DNA of 46,885 nucleotides from Lachnospiraceae bacterium UBA3273 (GTDB taxonomy: Bacteria > Bacillota > Clostridia > Lachnospirales > Lachnospiraceae). The notes below the pieces were generated by a model. The model searched no databases, had not been told where the DNA came from, and was given only the letters and a program-made list of their open reading frames with translations. This document shows, one piece after another, positions 6,668-16,070 of this stretch (the first letter of the stretch is position 1; every line of letters begins with the position of its first letter). Both the position numbers and the translations under genes were made by a program. Where the stretch lies: the NCBI GenBank assembly GCA_002362385.1, contig DEUB01000005.1, positions 1 to 46,885 of the forward strand, in the 5' to 3' direction.

Positions 6668-7940
6668 AAAATTAGAGAAGAACATGGCAAAGCTTACAAT
6701 TGAAGTACCTGCGGAGGAAATGGAGAAAGCCACGGAAGCTGCATACCAGAAAAATAAGAACAGTATGAGCGTACCCGGCTTTCGTAAAGGGAAAGTGCCC
6801 AGAGCCATGATCGAGAAAATGTATGGAAAGGGCGTCTTTTTGGAAGAGGCGGCTAACTCCGTGATTCCCGGCGCATATGAAAAGGCATATGATGAATGCG
6901 GCGAAGATATCGTATCTTCCCCGGAAATCGATGTTGTGACTTTAGAACCCGGACAGACATTTGTATTTACGGCAACCGTAGCATTAAAGCCCCAGGTTAC
7001 TTTAGGAAAATATAAGGGTGTAAAAATTGACAAGGTTGAGACAGAGGTAACGGAAGAGGAAGTAAATGCCGTTATCGAGAGAGAAAGAGAAAACAACAGC
7101 CGTACCAAATCCGTTGAAGGACGTCCCATAAAGGATAAGGATACAGCGGTTATTGACTATGAGGGATTTGTTGACGGTAACGCTTTTGAAGGCGGGAAGG
7201 GAGAAAATTACGATCTGGTCATCGGCTCCCACTCCTTTATCGATACATTTGAGGAACAGCTGATCGGTAAAAACGCGGGAGAAGAGGTTGAAGTAAACGT
7301 AACCTTCCCTGAGGAATATCATGCCAAGGAACTGGCAGGAAAGCCTGCTGTATTTAAAGTAACCATTAAAGATATCAAGGAAAAAGAACTGCCTGAGCTG
7401 GATGATGAGTTTGCAGCGGAGGTTTCGGAATTTGATACTTTAGACGAATATAAGGCGGACGTCAGGAAAAACCTTTTGGAGAAGAAGGAAGCTGACGCTA
7501 AGAACCAAAAGGAAATGGCTGCCATTGAAGCTGTTATTGCGGATGCAGCTATGGAGATCCCGGATGCCTATGTACAGACCGTACAGAGACAGATGGTGGA
7601 TGAATTTGCCCAGCGTATCCAGATGCAGGGGCTTTCTATGGAGCAGTATTTAAAACTGACAGGTTCCAATATTGCTATGATGGAGGAACAGATCAAGCCC
7701 CAGGCCTTAAAGAGGATCCAGTCCAGACTGGTTTTAGAGGCAGTTGTGGAAGCAGAGAAGATCGAGACAAGCGAAGAGGACTTTGAGAAGGAAGCTGCAA
7801 GACTTGCCGAGGCTTACAAGATGGAAACCGATCAGGTCAAGGAAATGATCGGAGAAAAAGGCAAAGAAGAGATCATGAAGGATCTGGCTGTTACAAAAGC
7901 GGCGGAATTTGTTACCGAGAATGCAAAGGAAAAGAAATAA
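6651..7940 (+). CDS. tig: Trigger factor, ribosome-associated chaperone/prolyl isomerase
   Basis: Binds the ribosome exit tunnel and shields nascent chains. The N-terminal ribosome-binding domain carries the signature GFRKGKVP (43-50). An FKBP-type peptidyl-prolyl isomerase domain occupies about 160-245 (DTAVIDYEGFVDG, FEEQLIG, FPEEYH, LAGKPAVFKVTIK). The helical C-terminal arm runs to residue 429. Length is normal. The start MSVKVEKLEKNMAKLTIEV matches relatives even though its spacing from the upstream AGGAGG is long (14 nt), with a mini-ORF in between. It heads the tig-clpP-clpX group, a conserved protein-quality-control order; clpP follows after 41 bp. Confidence 0.97.
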   Translation: MSVKVEKLEKNMAKLTIEVPAEEMEKATEAAYQKNKNSMSVPGFRKGKVPRAMIEKMYGKGVFLEEAANSVIPGAYEKAYDECGEDIVSSPEIDVVTLEPGQTFVFTATVALKPQVTLGKYKGVKIDKVETEVTEEEVNAVIERERENNSRTKSVEGRPIKDKDTAVIDYEGFVDGNAFEGGKGENYDLVIGSHSFIDTFEEQLIGKNAGEEVEVNVTFPEEYHAKELAGKPAVFKVTIKDIKEKELPELDDEFAAEVSEFDTLDEYKADVRKNLLEKKEADAKNQKEMAAIEAVIADAAMEIPDAYVQTVQRQMVDEFAQRIQMQGLSMEQYLKLTGSNIAMMEEQIKPQALKRIQSRLVLEAVVEAEKIETSEEDFEKEAARLAEAYKMETDQVKEMIGEKGKEEIMKDLAVTKAAEFVTENAKEKK

Positions 7941-7981
7941 TAACAGAATAAACATTTTTAGTATGGCAAGGAGGAGTTCAA

Positions 7982-8584
7982 ATGAGTTTAGTACCTTATG
8001 TCGTTGAACAGACCAGTCGGGGCGAGCGTTCCTACGACATCTATTCGAGGCTTTTAAAGGACAGGATCATTTTTTTGGGCGAGGAAGTAACGGATGTGTC
8101 GGCAAGCATTGTTGTCGCACAGTTATTGTTTTTAGAGGCTGAGGATCCGGATAAAGATATCCATCTTTATATCAATTCCCCGGGAGGAAGCGTAACGGCA
8201 GGCATGGCCATCTATGATACCATGCACTATGTAAAATGTGATGTCAGCACCATTTGTATCGGTATGGCTGCCAGCATGGGAGCGTTTCTTTTAGCAGGCG
8301 GCACGAAGGGTAAAAGACTGGTGCTTCCCAATGCCGAGATCATGATCCACCAGCCCTCCGGCGGTTCCCAGGGACAGGCAACGGAAATCGAGATCGCTGC
8401 GAAGCATATTTTAAAGACCAAGGATAAATTAAACCGTATTCTCGCCGAAAACACGGGGAAAGATTTGGAAGTGGTTGCGGCGGATACGGAAAGAGATAAC
8501 TGGATGAGCGCAAAAGAAGCTTTGGAATACGGTCTTGTTGATAAGATCGTGACTTCCAGACAGGCTGAGGAAGACAAAAAATAA
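7982..8584 (+). CDS. clpP: ATP-dependent Clp protease proteolytic subunit ClpP
   Basis: The serine peptidase that forms the 14-mer proteolytic chamber. The catalytic triad is intact: S98 (GMAASMGAF), H123 (EIMIHQPSGG) and D172 (ERDNWMSA). The oxyanion/strand motif INSPGGSVTAGMAIYDTM and the handle helix are present. Its 200 residues equal the family norm. A good GGAGG precedes the start. It lies between tig and clpX (23-bp gap to clpX) and is presumably co-transcribed and assembled with the ClpX product. Confidence 0.98.
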   Translation: MSLVPYVVEQTSRGERSYDIYSRLLKDRIIFLGEEVTDVSASIVVAQLLFLEAEDPDKDIHLYINSPGGSVTAGMAIYDTMHYVKCDVSTICIGMAASMGAFLLAGGTKGKRLVLPNAEIMIHQPSGGSQGQATEIEIAAKHILKTKDKLNRILAENTGKDLEVVAADTERDNWMSAKEALEYGLVDKIVTSRQAEEDKK

Positions 8585-8607
8585 AAAGGAAGCAGGAGCA
8601 TAATAAA

Positions 8608-9861
8608 ATGGCAGGAAGAATCCCCCAGGATAAAATCAGATGTTCCTTTTGTAATAAGACACAGGATCAGGTCAGAAAGATGATCGCCGGTCAGGACGGG
8701 GTCTATATCTGTGACGAGTGCATTGACCTCTGCTCTGAGATTATGGAAGAAGAGTTTGAGGAAATGGAAAAGGACGACAAAATGTCCATTAATCTCTTAA
8801 AGCCGATTGAGATCAAAGAGTTTCTGGACGATTATGTGATCGGACAGGAAGAGGCGAAGAAGATCCTTTCCGTTGCAGTGTACAATCATTACAAAAGGGT
8901 TACGGCAGATAAAAATCTAGATGTAGAATTACAGAAAAGCAATATTATCATGATCGGGCCTACCGGTTCCGGTAAGACTTATCTGGCACAGTCGCTGGCA
9001 AAAATCATCAATGTGCCTTTTGCCATTGCAGATGCTACGACGCTGACAGAAGCAGGCTATGTAGGCGAGGATGTGGAAAACATTCTGCTGAAGCTGATCC
9101 AGGCGGCGGATTACGATATTGAAAAAGCCCAGTACGGGATCATCTATATCGATGAAATTGATAAAATAACCAAGAAGAGCGAAAACGTGTCCATTACAAG
9201 AGACGTTTCCGGCGAAGGCGTGCAGCAGGCGCTTTTGAAGATCATAGAAGGGACTGTTGCAAGCGTTCCTCCCCAGGGAGGCAGAAAGCATCCTCATCAG
9301 GAGCTTTTGCAGATCGATACCACCAATATTCTGTTCATCTGCTCCGGCGCCTTTGACGGCCTGGAAAAGATCGTAGAGGCAAGGCTTGATCGAAAATCCA
9401 TCGGTTTTAATGCAGAGATCGGAAGCAGGAGCGACAAGGATTTAGGAGAACTGTTTAAAGATGTTACGGCACAGGATCTGGTAAAATACGGTCTGATCCC
9501 CGAGTTTGTAGGGCGTGTGCCTATTACCATTTCCTTAGACGGACTGGATGAGGAGGCTCTTGTTAAGATCCTTACGGAGCCGAAAAATGCATTGATCAAG
9601 CAGTATCAGAAGCTGTTTGAGATGGACGAGGTAGAACTGCTCTTTGACGACGATGCGGTAAAAGAGATTGCGTCGTTAGCCATGAAGAGAAAGACGGGAG
9701 CAAGGGGACTTCGTTCCATTATTGAAGGAGTTATGATGGATGTGATGTATCAGATCCCCTCGGACGATACGATTGCAATATGTACCATTACAAAGGGCGC
9801 GGTTTTAGGTCAGAGTGAGCCGGAAGTCATCAGACGCGAACCCTTGAAGAAAGCAAGGTAA
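8608..9861 (+). CDS. clpX: ATP-dependent Clp protease ATP-binding subunit ClpX
   Basis: An AAA+ unfoldase feeding substrates into ClpP. The N-terminal zinc-binding domain has C12, C15, C35 and C38. Walker A GPTGSGKT is at 117-124, the pore loop GYVG at 150-153, and Walker B IIYIDEIDK with D182-E183. RKHPHQE (the RKH-type loop), the sensor segment VGRVPI and the sensor-2 motif GARGLRS follow. At 417 residues it is a typical length. A GC-rich hairpin terminator lies 7 bp after the stop and closes the tig-clpP-clpX unit. Confidence 0.98.
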   Translation: MAGRIPQDKIRCSFCNKTQDQVRKMIAGQDGVYICDECIDLCSEIMEEEFEEMEKDDKMSINLLKPIEIKEFLDDYVIGQEEAKKILSVAVYNHYKRVTADKNLDVELQKSNIIMIGPTGSGKTYLAQSLAKIINVPFAIADATTLTEAGYVGEDVENILLKLIQAADYDIEKAQYGIIYIDEIDKITKKSENVSITRDVSGEGVQQALLKIIEGTVASVPPQGGRKHPHQELLQIDTTNILFICSGAFDGLEKIVEARLDRKSIGFNAEIGSRSDKDLGELFKDVTAQDLVKYGLIPEFVGRVPITISLDGLDEEALVKILTEPKNALIKQYQKLFEMDEVELLFDDDAVKEIASLAMKRKTGARGLRSIIEGVMMDVMYQIPSDDTIAICTITKGAVLGQSEPEVIRREPLKKAR

Positions 9862-9867
9862 TCATAA

Positions 9868-9891
9868 GACGCCGCCGTAAGGCGGCGTTTT
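9868..9891 (+). terminator. Intrinsic terminator after clpX
   Basis: GACGCCGCC / GGCGGCGTTTT with a GTAA tetraloop and a short T tract. Confidence 0.9.
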
Positions 9892-9943
9892 GCGCATATT
9901 ATTTTTATGCATATGACCTTACGGATATAGGAGAAAAAGAGCG

Positions 9944-10525
9944 ATGGTAATAAAAAGCGTAAATCTGGAAACGGTCTGCGGGATCACAAGCACCCTGCCC
10001 CGAAATACATTGCCCGAAATAGCCTTTGCAGGGAAGAGCAATGTGGGAAAATCCTCTTTGATCAACGGGCTGATGAACCGTAAAAATTATGCAAGGACTT
10101 CGGCACAGCCGGGAAAAACCCAGACGATCAATTTCTATAACATCAATGAGGAATTGTACTTTGTAGATCTGCCGGGATACGGTTATGCCAATGCAGCCGT
10201 AGAGGTCAAGGAAAAATGGGGGAAAATGATAGAGCGCTATCTGCACACCTCCAAACAGTTAAAGGCGGTGTTTCTGCTTATAGACATCAGGCATGATCCT
10301 TCGGCAAACGATAAGCAGATGTATGACTGGATCGTATCCAACGGATATGAGCCGATCATCATTGCGACGAAATTAGATAAGATCAAGCGTTCCCAGACAG
10401 ACAAACATTTAAAGGCTGTAAGGACAGGCTTAGGAGCGCCGGCCACAAGTATTTTGTTACCGTATTCTGCGTTGACCAGGCAGGGGAGGGACGAAATTTA
10501 TGAATGCATTCAAACACTATTGTAA
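9944..10525 (+). CDS. engB: Ribosome biogenesis GTP-binding protein EngB/YsxC
   Basis: A TRAFAC GTPase needed for 50S subunit assembly. G1 GKSNVGKSS (30-38), the G2-region threonines after PGKTQTINFY, G3 DLPGYGYA (75-82) and G4 TKLDK (142-146) are all present. The 193-residue length is right. The downstream gene starts inside its 3' end (26-bp overlap), so the two are translationally coupled. The preceding clpX terminator and a short 5' gap suggest a separate promoter, although lon/clp-engB neighbourhoods are common in Firmicutes. Confidence 0.97.
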   Translation: MVIKSVNLETVCGITSTLPRNTLPEIAFAGKSNVGKSSLINGLMNRKNYARTSAQPGKTQTINFYNINEELYFVDLPGYGYANAAVEVKEKWGKMIERYLHTSKQLKAVFLLIDIRHDPSANDKQMYDWIVSNGYEPIIIATKLDKIKRSQTDKHLKAVRTGLGAPATSILLPYSALTRQGRDEIYECIQTLL

Positions 10526-11648
10526 GATATTCTTAAATATTTTAATTCCCTGTGTCAGCCTGATCCTTTTGTTCTGGCTGGCGCCTAAGCTGGTTTTGTT
10601 CTTTATGCCCTTTGTACTGGGATTTATCCTGGCAAAACTGGCAAATCCACTGGTGGCCTTTATATCAGAAAAGTGTAAGATCAGAAGAAAGGCGGTTTCC
10701 GTATTTGTTATCATTGTGGTTTTAGGGATCGTTGCTCTGATCATTTACGGAATAGGAAGCTTTTTGGGAAAACAGCTGTCCGGCTTCATTTTGGATCTGC
10801 CGGATACATGGAAGGCCGCGGAGATAGAGATCAGGAAGGCGGGAGCCCATTTTACCAAATTATTTGAAAGGCTTCCGGCAGATTCCCAGGAAAAGCTTTT
10901 ATCCTTTCAGTCTTCTTTGGATGTGTATATATCGGAGATCATTTCCAAGATCAGTACGCCTACGGTAACGGCCATCGGAAACGCGGCAAAGCATATTCCC
11001 AATGCGGTCATTGGAATTATCATGTGTTTCCTTTCCGCATATTTCTTTATAGCGGATAAAGATTACATGGGAAATTTCCTGAAAAAATATATGCCGGAGT
11101 CCCTTTTAATGAAGTGGGATCTGGTGTGGGGAAGTTTAGTGCGTTCCGTAGGGGGATATTTTAAGGCGCAGCTCAAGATAGAAGTGTGGATGTATCTGCT
11201 CTTATATCTGGGACTGATGATAGCAGGGGTCAAATACGCCGCCCTTGTAGCCCTCGGCATTGCTTTTCTGGACTTTTTCCCGGTTTTTGGGACGGGAACG
11301 GTTTTGGCGCCCTGGGCGGTTATCGAGCTTTTGAACGGGGATTATGTCCAGGCTGTCATTTTTATCGTGCTCTGGGGTGCGGGGCAGCTGTTGCGCCAGA
11401 TCATCCAGCCAAAGATCATGGGGGACTCCATGGGAATGCCGCCCATCCCTACGCTGTTTTTGCTGTATATCGGCTGGAAATTAAACGGCGTCTGGGGAAT
11501 GATCATCGCCCTGCCTTTAGCCATCATTATTTTGAATCTGGATGAAGCAGGGATATTTGATCAGTTTAAAATGAGCTTGAAGTTTCTGGTAAGGGATGTA
11601 AATCGTTTCAGGAGATTTAATTCTGACGATGAGGATTTTGAGGCATAG
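10500..11648 (+). CDS. AI-2E family transporter, YtvI/PerM-like membrane protein
   Basis: A 382-residue polytopic membrane protein of the AI-2E/PerM family. Seen: two N-terminal hydrophobic segments (LILLFWLAPKLVLFFMPFVL), then a third, a soluble helical section (~95-155), and a C-terminal bundle of four to five segments. The latter includes the family patterns GIAFLDFFPVFGTGTVLAPW, RQIIQPKIMGDSMGMPPIPT and WGMIIALPLAII. In spore formers the closest named relative is YtvI (annotated as sporulation integral membrane protein); ion/proton antiport has been shown for some family members. GGGAGG lies 8 nt before the start. It overlaps the end of engB. Confidence 0.85.
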   Translation: MNAFKHYCKIFLNILIPCVSLILLFWLAPKLVLFFMPFVLGFILAKLANPLVAFISEKCKIRRKAVSVFVIIVVLGIVALIIYGIGSFLGKQLSGFILDLPDTWKAAEIEIRKAGAHFTKLFERLPADSQEKLLSFQSSLDVYISEIISKISTPTVTAIGNAAKHIPNAVIGIIMCFLSAYFFIADKDYMGNFLKKYMPESLLMKWDLVWGSLVRSVGGYFKAQLKIEVWMYLLLYLGLMIAGVKYAALVALGIAFLDFFPVFGTGTVLAPWAVIELLNGDYVQAVIFIVLWGAGQLLRQIIQPKIMGDSMGMPPIPTLFLLYIGWKLNGVWGMIIALPLAIIILNLDEAGIFDQFKMSLKFLVRDVNRFRRFNSDDEDFEA

Positions 11649-11726
11649 AAATTTTGCAAAGGCGGAAGAACGGATGCTCCGGAAATATACGGTCGGAACG
11701 TATGATATAGGATTTTAGAAAGGGGA

Positions 11727-12716
11727 ATGATGATGAAGATCACGGTTTATAACTGCAGGGCCTTTGATGAACTGGAAAATTTTAAGAGAATGGAGAAGGA
11801 GACGGGGGTGGAAATCATCTGCTGTCCTGATGCGCCTGATCTGTCCAATGTTCATCTGGCGAAAGGATCGGAAGCGATCGATATCATTACTTCCAAAATG
11901 ACAAGGGAATTGATTGAAGCTTTTGCGGGGATCGGCGTAAAGTATATCGCAACCCGTACCATAGGCTACGATCACATAGACAGGGAAGCCTGTGAGGAAT
12001 TTGGGATCCATGTGAGCAATTCCCCTTACGGCCCTAACGGGGTGGCAGACTATACGGTCATGCTGATCCTCATGTCCGTAAGAAAGGCAAAGAGGATCTT
12101 ACAAAGGGGAGATTTACAGGATTACAGCCTGATGGGGAATCTTGGAAGAGAAATGAAGGATCTGACCATAGGCGTTGTAGGAACGGGAAATATAGGAAAA
12201 ACGGTTATAAATAATTTAAGTGGATTCGGATGCAGGATTTTGGCATATGATTTATATGAAAAGGAAGAGGTAAAGGCGTTTGCGGATTATGTGGATCTGG
12301 AAACGATCTTTAAGGAATCCGATGTGATCAGTTTCCATACGCCCCTGACAGATGATAATTTCCATATGATCAACAAAGAAAGCATCGGGAAGATGAAGGA
12401 TGGGGTTATCCTGATCAATACGGCAAGGGGCGGGCTGATCGATTCTGAGGCCCTGATAGAGGGCCTGGAAAGCGGAAAGATCGGCGGAGCAGGTCTGGAT
12501 GTGGTGGAAAATGAATTCGGGCTTTATTACTATGATCACAAAAACGATGTGCTCTCTAACCGCAGTATAGGGATCCTGCGCGCCATGCCCAATGTGACTG
12601 TGACCCATCACATGGCTTTTTATACGGATAACTGTACCAAAACAGTGGTAGAGGATTCCGTTAAGAGCTGTATATTGTTTATGGAAGGGAAGGAAAATCC
12701 CTGGAAGGTTTATTGA
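11727..12716 (+). CDS. D-isomer-specific 2-hydroxyacid dehydrogenase (D-lactate dehydrogenase-like)
   Basis: An NAD-dependent reductase of 2-oxoacids to D-2-hydroxyacids, in the LdhA/VanH-type branch. The Rossmann motif GVVGTGNIGKTV (149-160) is followed by the acidic D175 (AYD) that selects NAD. The catalytic arginine R234 is in NTARGGLID, an acidic residue in DVVENE (E261/E263) and a histidine in THHMAF (H294/H295). The ISFHTPLTDDNFHMIN and SNSPYGPNGVADYT segments are diagnostic. The start has three consecutive ATGs; the third (11733) has the best spacing from AAAGGGG. The substrate could be pyruvate or an aromatic 2-oxoacid. truA follows after 4 bp, so they probably share a transcript. Confidence 0.9.
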   Translation: MMMKITVYNCRAFDELENFKRMEKETGVEIICCPDAPDLSNVHLAKGSEAIDIITSKMTRELIEAFAGIGVKYIATRTIGYDHIDREACEEFGIHVSNSPYGPNGVADYTVMLILMSVRKAKRILQRGDLQDYSLMGNLGREMKDLTIGVVGTGNIGKTVINNLSGFGCRILAYDLYEKEEVKAFADYVDLETIFKESDVISFHTPLTDDNFHMINKESIGKMKDGVILINTARGGLIDSEALIEGLESGKIGGAGLDVVENEFGLYYYDHKNDVLSNRSIGILRAMPNVTVTHHMAFYTDNCTKTVVEDSVKSCILFMEGKENPWKVY

Positions 12717-12720
12717 GCGC

Positions 12721-13542
12721 ATGGATAAAGAACGACAAAATTACAGATTTCTGATCCAATATGAGGGATGCAGGTATTCCGGCTGGCAGAAGCTTTCGGG
12801 AAAAGAGCAGACCATACAGGGAAAGCTTGAAAATATACTGGAAAAAATGACGGGGGAGCCTGTCACGGTTATCGGCTCCGGCAGGACAGATGCAGGAGTT
12901 CATGCAAAAGGCCAGGTGGCGAACGCCCATCTGGCAGTAAAGCTTTCGGAACAGGAAATCCTTGAGTATATCAATAAATATCTGCCGGATGATATAGCGG
13001 TTCTGGAAGTGACAAGAGTGTCAGATGATTTCCACAGCCGCCATCACGCTCTGGAAAAGTGCTATTTGTACAGGGTTTCCACGGCACAGGTTACGGATGT
13101 ATTCAAAAGGCGTTATGTGTATGAATATGGAAAGGGCAAAAGAGCTTTGGGTGGAGAAGGAAGGCTGGATCTGGACGCTATGAGAAAAGGGGCGGCTTTT
13201 CTTACAGGAGAACATGATTTCCAGGGCTTTTGCGGCAGGAAGATAAAAAAGAAATCAACAGTCAGGAAGATTTATTCCATAGAGATAGAGGAAGATGCGG
13301 GAGAAATCCGTTTTTATTACAGGGGAAACGGGTTTTTGTTCCATATGGTGCGGATCATGACGGGAACGCTTTTGGAAGTTGGTAGGGGGGAGCGGAGTCC
13401 GGAGGATGTGAAAAGGATTTTATCTTCCAAAGACCGGGCAGAAGCGGGAGAAGCTGCGCCGGCAAAGGGATTGATCCTTTTGTGGGTAAGATATGACGAG
13501 GCGGAAGAGAATTACGGAAAGCGCAGTAAAGCGAAGAAATAA
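12721..13542 (+). CDS. truA: tRNA pseudouridine(38-40) synthase TruA
   Basis: Isomerises uridines 38-40 in the anticodon arm of tRNA. The nucleophile is D57 in the signature GSGRTDAGVHA. The N-terminal strand FLIQYEGCRYSGWQ, HHALEKCYLY, HDFQGFCGRK and FLFHMVRIMTGTLLEVG follow in the family order. Length 273 is normal, with a basic/acidic tail. It starts 4 bp after the dehydrogenase gene, so it is co-transcribed. A second tRNA-modifying enzyme (dus) lies 10 kb upstream without apparent linkage. Confidence 0.96.
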   Translation: MDKERQNYRFLIQYEGCRYSGWQKLSGKEQTIQGKLENILEKMTGEPVTVIGSGRTDAGVHAKGQVANAHLAVKLSEQEILEYINKYLPDDIAVLEVTRVSDDFHSRHHALEKCYLYRVSTAQVTDVFKRRYVYEYGKGKRALGGEGRLDLDAMRKGAAFLTGEHDFQGFCGRKIKKKSTVRKIYSIEIEEDAGEIRFYYRGNGFLFHMVRIMTGTLLEVGRGERSPEDVKRILSSKDRAEAGEAAPAKGLILLWVRYDEAEENYGKRSKAKK

Positions 13543-13583
13543 ATAATGAAATAAAGCGATGAAATGAAATAATGTAACAGAAC

Positions 13584-14099
13584 ATGAGTTGTAGAGGACA
13601 ACGGAAATTGGGAGAGAAAAAAAGTAACAAGGGAAGGATAATTTCCCGTATTGTATTAATCATATATTTATGTGTTCTGGTCAGGCTGATCATTTTTAAA
13701 TATCCCATACCGGTTTTGCGGGGAATCATGGATGAGTGGGAATTGAGCAATGCCAAGGCGGGAGTGGCAACGGCTAATCTGACTCTTTTTAAGACGATCC
13801 GTATGTACATCAGGTATTATGACAGGATCAACGGCTTTGACAATCTTTTTGGAAATGTGCTGGCATTTATGCCTCTGGGAGTTCTGATACCTGTGTCATT
13901 TCCGGGAATTGACCGCCTTTGGATCGTTCTGCTGTATTCTTTCTGGCTGTCCCTTTGTATCGAGCTGTTCCAGCTGGTCAGCCATTTCGGGGTTTTTGAT
14001 GTGGATGATATTCTGCTGAATACCTTAGGGGGAGTGCTGGGGTTTCTTGTTTTTTGGGTGGTCCGGCTTGTGTACCGTAAGGTCCGGAAAGAGAAGTGA
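13584..14099 (+). CDS. VanZ family membrane protein
   Basis: A 171-residue integral membrane protein with four predicted segments (~20-40, 88-108, 112-132, 145-162). The VanZ family pattern is clear: NLFGNVLAFMPLGVLIP, then a helix ending CIELFQL and the FDVDDILLNTLGG motif. VanZ of Tn1546 confers low-level teicoplanin resistance, but most chromosomal VanZ-family genes have no proven role. The D-lactate dehydrogenase-like gene two places upstream is not accompanied by a VanA-type ligase or VanX, so a glycopeptide-resistance cluster is not supported. Confidence 0.85.
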   Translation: MSCRGQRKLGEKKSNKGRIISRIVLIIYLCVLVRLIIFKYPIPVLRGIMDEWELSNAKAGVATANLTLFKTIRMYIRYYDRINGFDNLFGNVLAFMPLGVLIPVSFPGIDRLWIVLLYSFWLSLCIELFQLVSHFGVFDVDDILLNTLGGVLGFLVFWVVRLVYRKVRKEK

Positions 14100-14137
14100 A
14101 ACGGACCAGGGTCTGAAGAATATATAGGTGTGAAAAT

Positions 14138-14194
14138 GAATGTAATGTGAATGTAAAAAAGAATGTAAAATATGGATGTAAAAAATGAATGTAA
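14138..14194 (+). repeat. Five short GAATGTAA direct repeats before the ABC exporter operon
   Basis: GAATGTAA occurs at 14138, 14149, 14161 and 14187, with one variant GGATGTAA at 14174. All are on the same strand, spaced 11-13 bp apart. They lie in the 172-bp gap between the vanZ-like gene and the exporter and may be a tandem regulator-binding array or slippage-generated DNA. A TTGACA at about 14234 may be part of the exporter promoter, but no good -10 with correct spacing was found. Confidence 0.7.
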
Positions 14195-14271
14195 AATATA
14201 AAGATGACAGTAAAAAGTGATAGATGAAATAGTATTGACAGGAAAGTACACAATATCATAAGGAGAGCGTT

Positions 14272-16068
14272 ATGAAAAGCCTTCTGAAATATTTAAAAGG
14301 TTACAAAAAGGAAAGTATACTGGCCCCCTTATTTAAGATGCTGGAGGCTTCTTTTGAACTGCTGGTGCCCCTTGTTATGGCGGCGGTAATCGATAAGGGA
14401 ATTGAAGGAAACAACAAAAGCTATATCGTATCCATGTGTTTGGTTATGATTCTGTTGGGGCTTATTGGTTTTGTCTGCTCCATAACCGCCCAGTATTTTG
14501 CGGCAAAGGCGGCTACGGGATTTGCCAGAAAGCTGCGATATGAGATGTTTTCCCATATCCAGAAGCTCAGTTATTCCAAGCTGGACACGGCGGGAACAGC
14601 AACCCTCATTACCCGTATGACCAGCGATGTGAACCAGGTGCAGAGCGGAGTAAATATGTTTCTGCGCTTATTCCTGCGTTCCCCGTTTATTGTGATCGGC
14701 GCTATGGTCATGGCTTTTTACGTGGATGTAAAGGTGGCGGTTGTCTTCGCCGTGGCGATCCCGGCCCTTTCACTGGTTGTATTCGGCATTATATTTGCCA
14801 ATATCCCTCTTTACAAAAAGGTGCAGAACGGATTGGACAAGGTTCTGTTAATCACAAGGGAAAATTTAAACGGTATCCGCGTTATCCGCGCTTTTAACCG
14901 GGAGGCGGAGGAAATAGAGGATTTCGATGAAAAAAATATTGCCCTGACAAAGATCCAGCTGTTTGCAGGGCGCATTTCCGCTTTATTAAATCCCATTACC
15001 TATGTGATCATCAACTTTGCCCTGGTCATATTGCTTTATAAAGGGGCGGTAAGGGTCGATACGGGATATATTACCCAGGGAGATGTGATCGCCCTGATCA
15101 GTTATATGTCCCAGATCCTCATAGAGCTTGTGAAATTGGCCAATCTGATCGTTACCCTTACCAAGGCGGCGGCCTGTGCTTCCAGGATCCAGGGAGTCAT
15201 GGAGATTCCGGAGGGAATGGAAACGGAAGGAGAACGGAAAGAAGGAGCGGAGAAGGAAACAGGAGAAGAACAAGATGAACAAGGCAGAACGACAGAGAGT
15301 AGTAATATAGAGGAAACAATGGAAAATGACGAAGCCGTCAGATTTGACCATGTGGGCTTTACCTATGAGGGTGCGGGCGGCGAAGTGTTGACCGATATGG
15401 ATTTTAGTGTAAAAAAAGGAGAGACCGTCGGCATCATTGGAGGCACGGGCTCCGGCAAATCCACGCTGGTGCAGCTTATTCCGAGGTTTTACGATGCGAA
15501 CACTGGCAGCGTCTATGTGGACGGGAAAGAAGTAAGGGAGTATGAAATAGAAGAACTGCGGGATAAAATCGGAATGGTGCCTCAGAAGGCGGCTCTATTT
15601 AAAGGAACCATACGGGATAATATTTTGTTTGGCAGAAAAGATGCAACGGATGAAATGATCGAGGAGGCCATCGACGTGGCCTGCGCAAAGGAATTTATAG
15701 AAGCAAAAGAAGGGGGACTTTCGGCAAAGGTAGAGCAGGGCGGCAGGAATCTTTCGGGAGGTCAGAAGCAGCGGCTTACCATTGCCAGGGCTTTGGTAAG
15801 AAGGCCAAAGATCCTGATCTTAGACGACAGCTGTTCCGCTTTGGATTATGCCACGGATGCTGCGCTGCGGGCCGGGATCAAGAAGCTTTCCTATCATCCC
15901 ACGGTATTTATCGTGTCCCAGAGGACGGCGTCCATCCAGTATGCGGACAAGATCATTGTGTTGGACGACGGAGAGATCGCAGGCATGGGCAACCATGAAG
16001 AGCTGCTTAAGACCTGTCAGGTATATCAGGAAATTTACGACTCACAGTATAAAAAGGAGGGTCGTTAG
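14272..16068 (+). CDS. Heterodimeric ABC exporter subunit with degenerate ATPase site (BmrC/LmrC-like)
   Basis: A membrane domain (about six segments, residues 1-300) fused to an ABC ATPase, as in multidrug/peptide exporters. An acidic, low-complexity insert (~310-350) separates the halves. Walker A GGTGSGKST is near 390-398, and the signature NLSGGQKQRL is canonical. The Walker B end reads LILDDSCSALD: D518-D519, with aspartate at the position of the catalytic glutamate. That change is the hallmark of the degenerate-site subunit of heterodimeric exporters. A strong AAGGAG ribosome site precedes it. The partner gene begins 2 bp after its stop. Substrate unknown. Confidence 0.93.
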   Translation: MKSLLKYLKGYKKESILAPLFKMLEASFELLVPLVMAAVIDKGIEGNNKSYIVSMCLVMILLGLIGFVCSITAQYFAAKAATGFARKLRYEMFSHIQKLSYSKLDTAGTATLITRMTSDVNQVQSGVNMFLRLFLRSPFIVIGAMVMAFYVDVKVAVVFAVAIPALSLVVFGIIFANIPLYKKVQNGLDKVLLITRENLNGIRVIRAFNREAEEIEDFDEKNIALTKIQLFAGRISALLNPITYVIINFALVILLYKGAVRVDTGYITQGDVIALISYMSQILIELVKLANLIVTLTKAAACASRIQGVMEIPEGMETEGERKEGAEKETGEEQDEQGRTTESSNIEETMENDEAVRFDHVGFTYEGAGGEVLTDMDFSVKKGETVGIIGGTGSGKSTLVQLIPRFYDANTGSVYVDGKEVREYEIEELRDKIGMVPQKAALFKGTIRDNILFGRKDATDEMIEEAIDVACAKEFIEAKEGGLSAKVEQGGRNLSGGQKQRLTIARALVRRPKILILDDSCSALDYATDAALRAGIKKLSYHPTVFIVSQRTASIQYADKIIVLDDGEIAGMGNHEELLKTCQVYQEIYDSQYKKEGR

Positions 16069-16070
16069 AG

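Noticed and set aside
11727..14099. Glycopeptide-resistance (van) cluster because of a VanH-like dehydrogenase and a VanZ-like gene
   Set aside because: truA lies between, and neither a D-Ala-D-Lac ligase nor VanX/VanY/VanRS is present.
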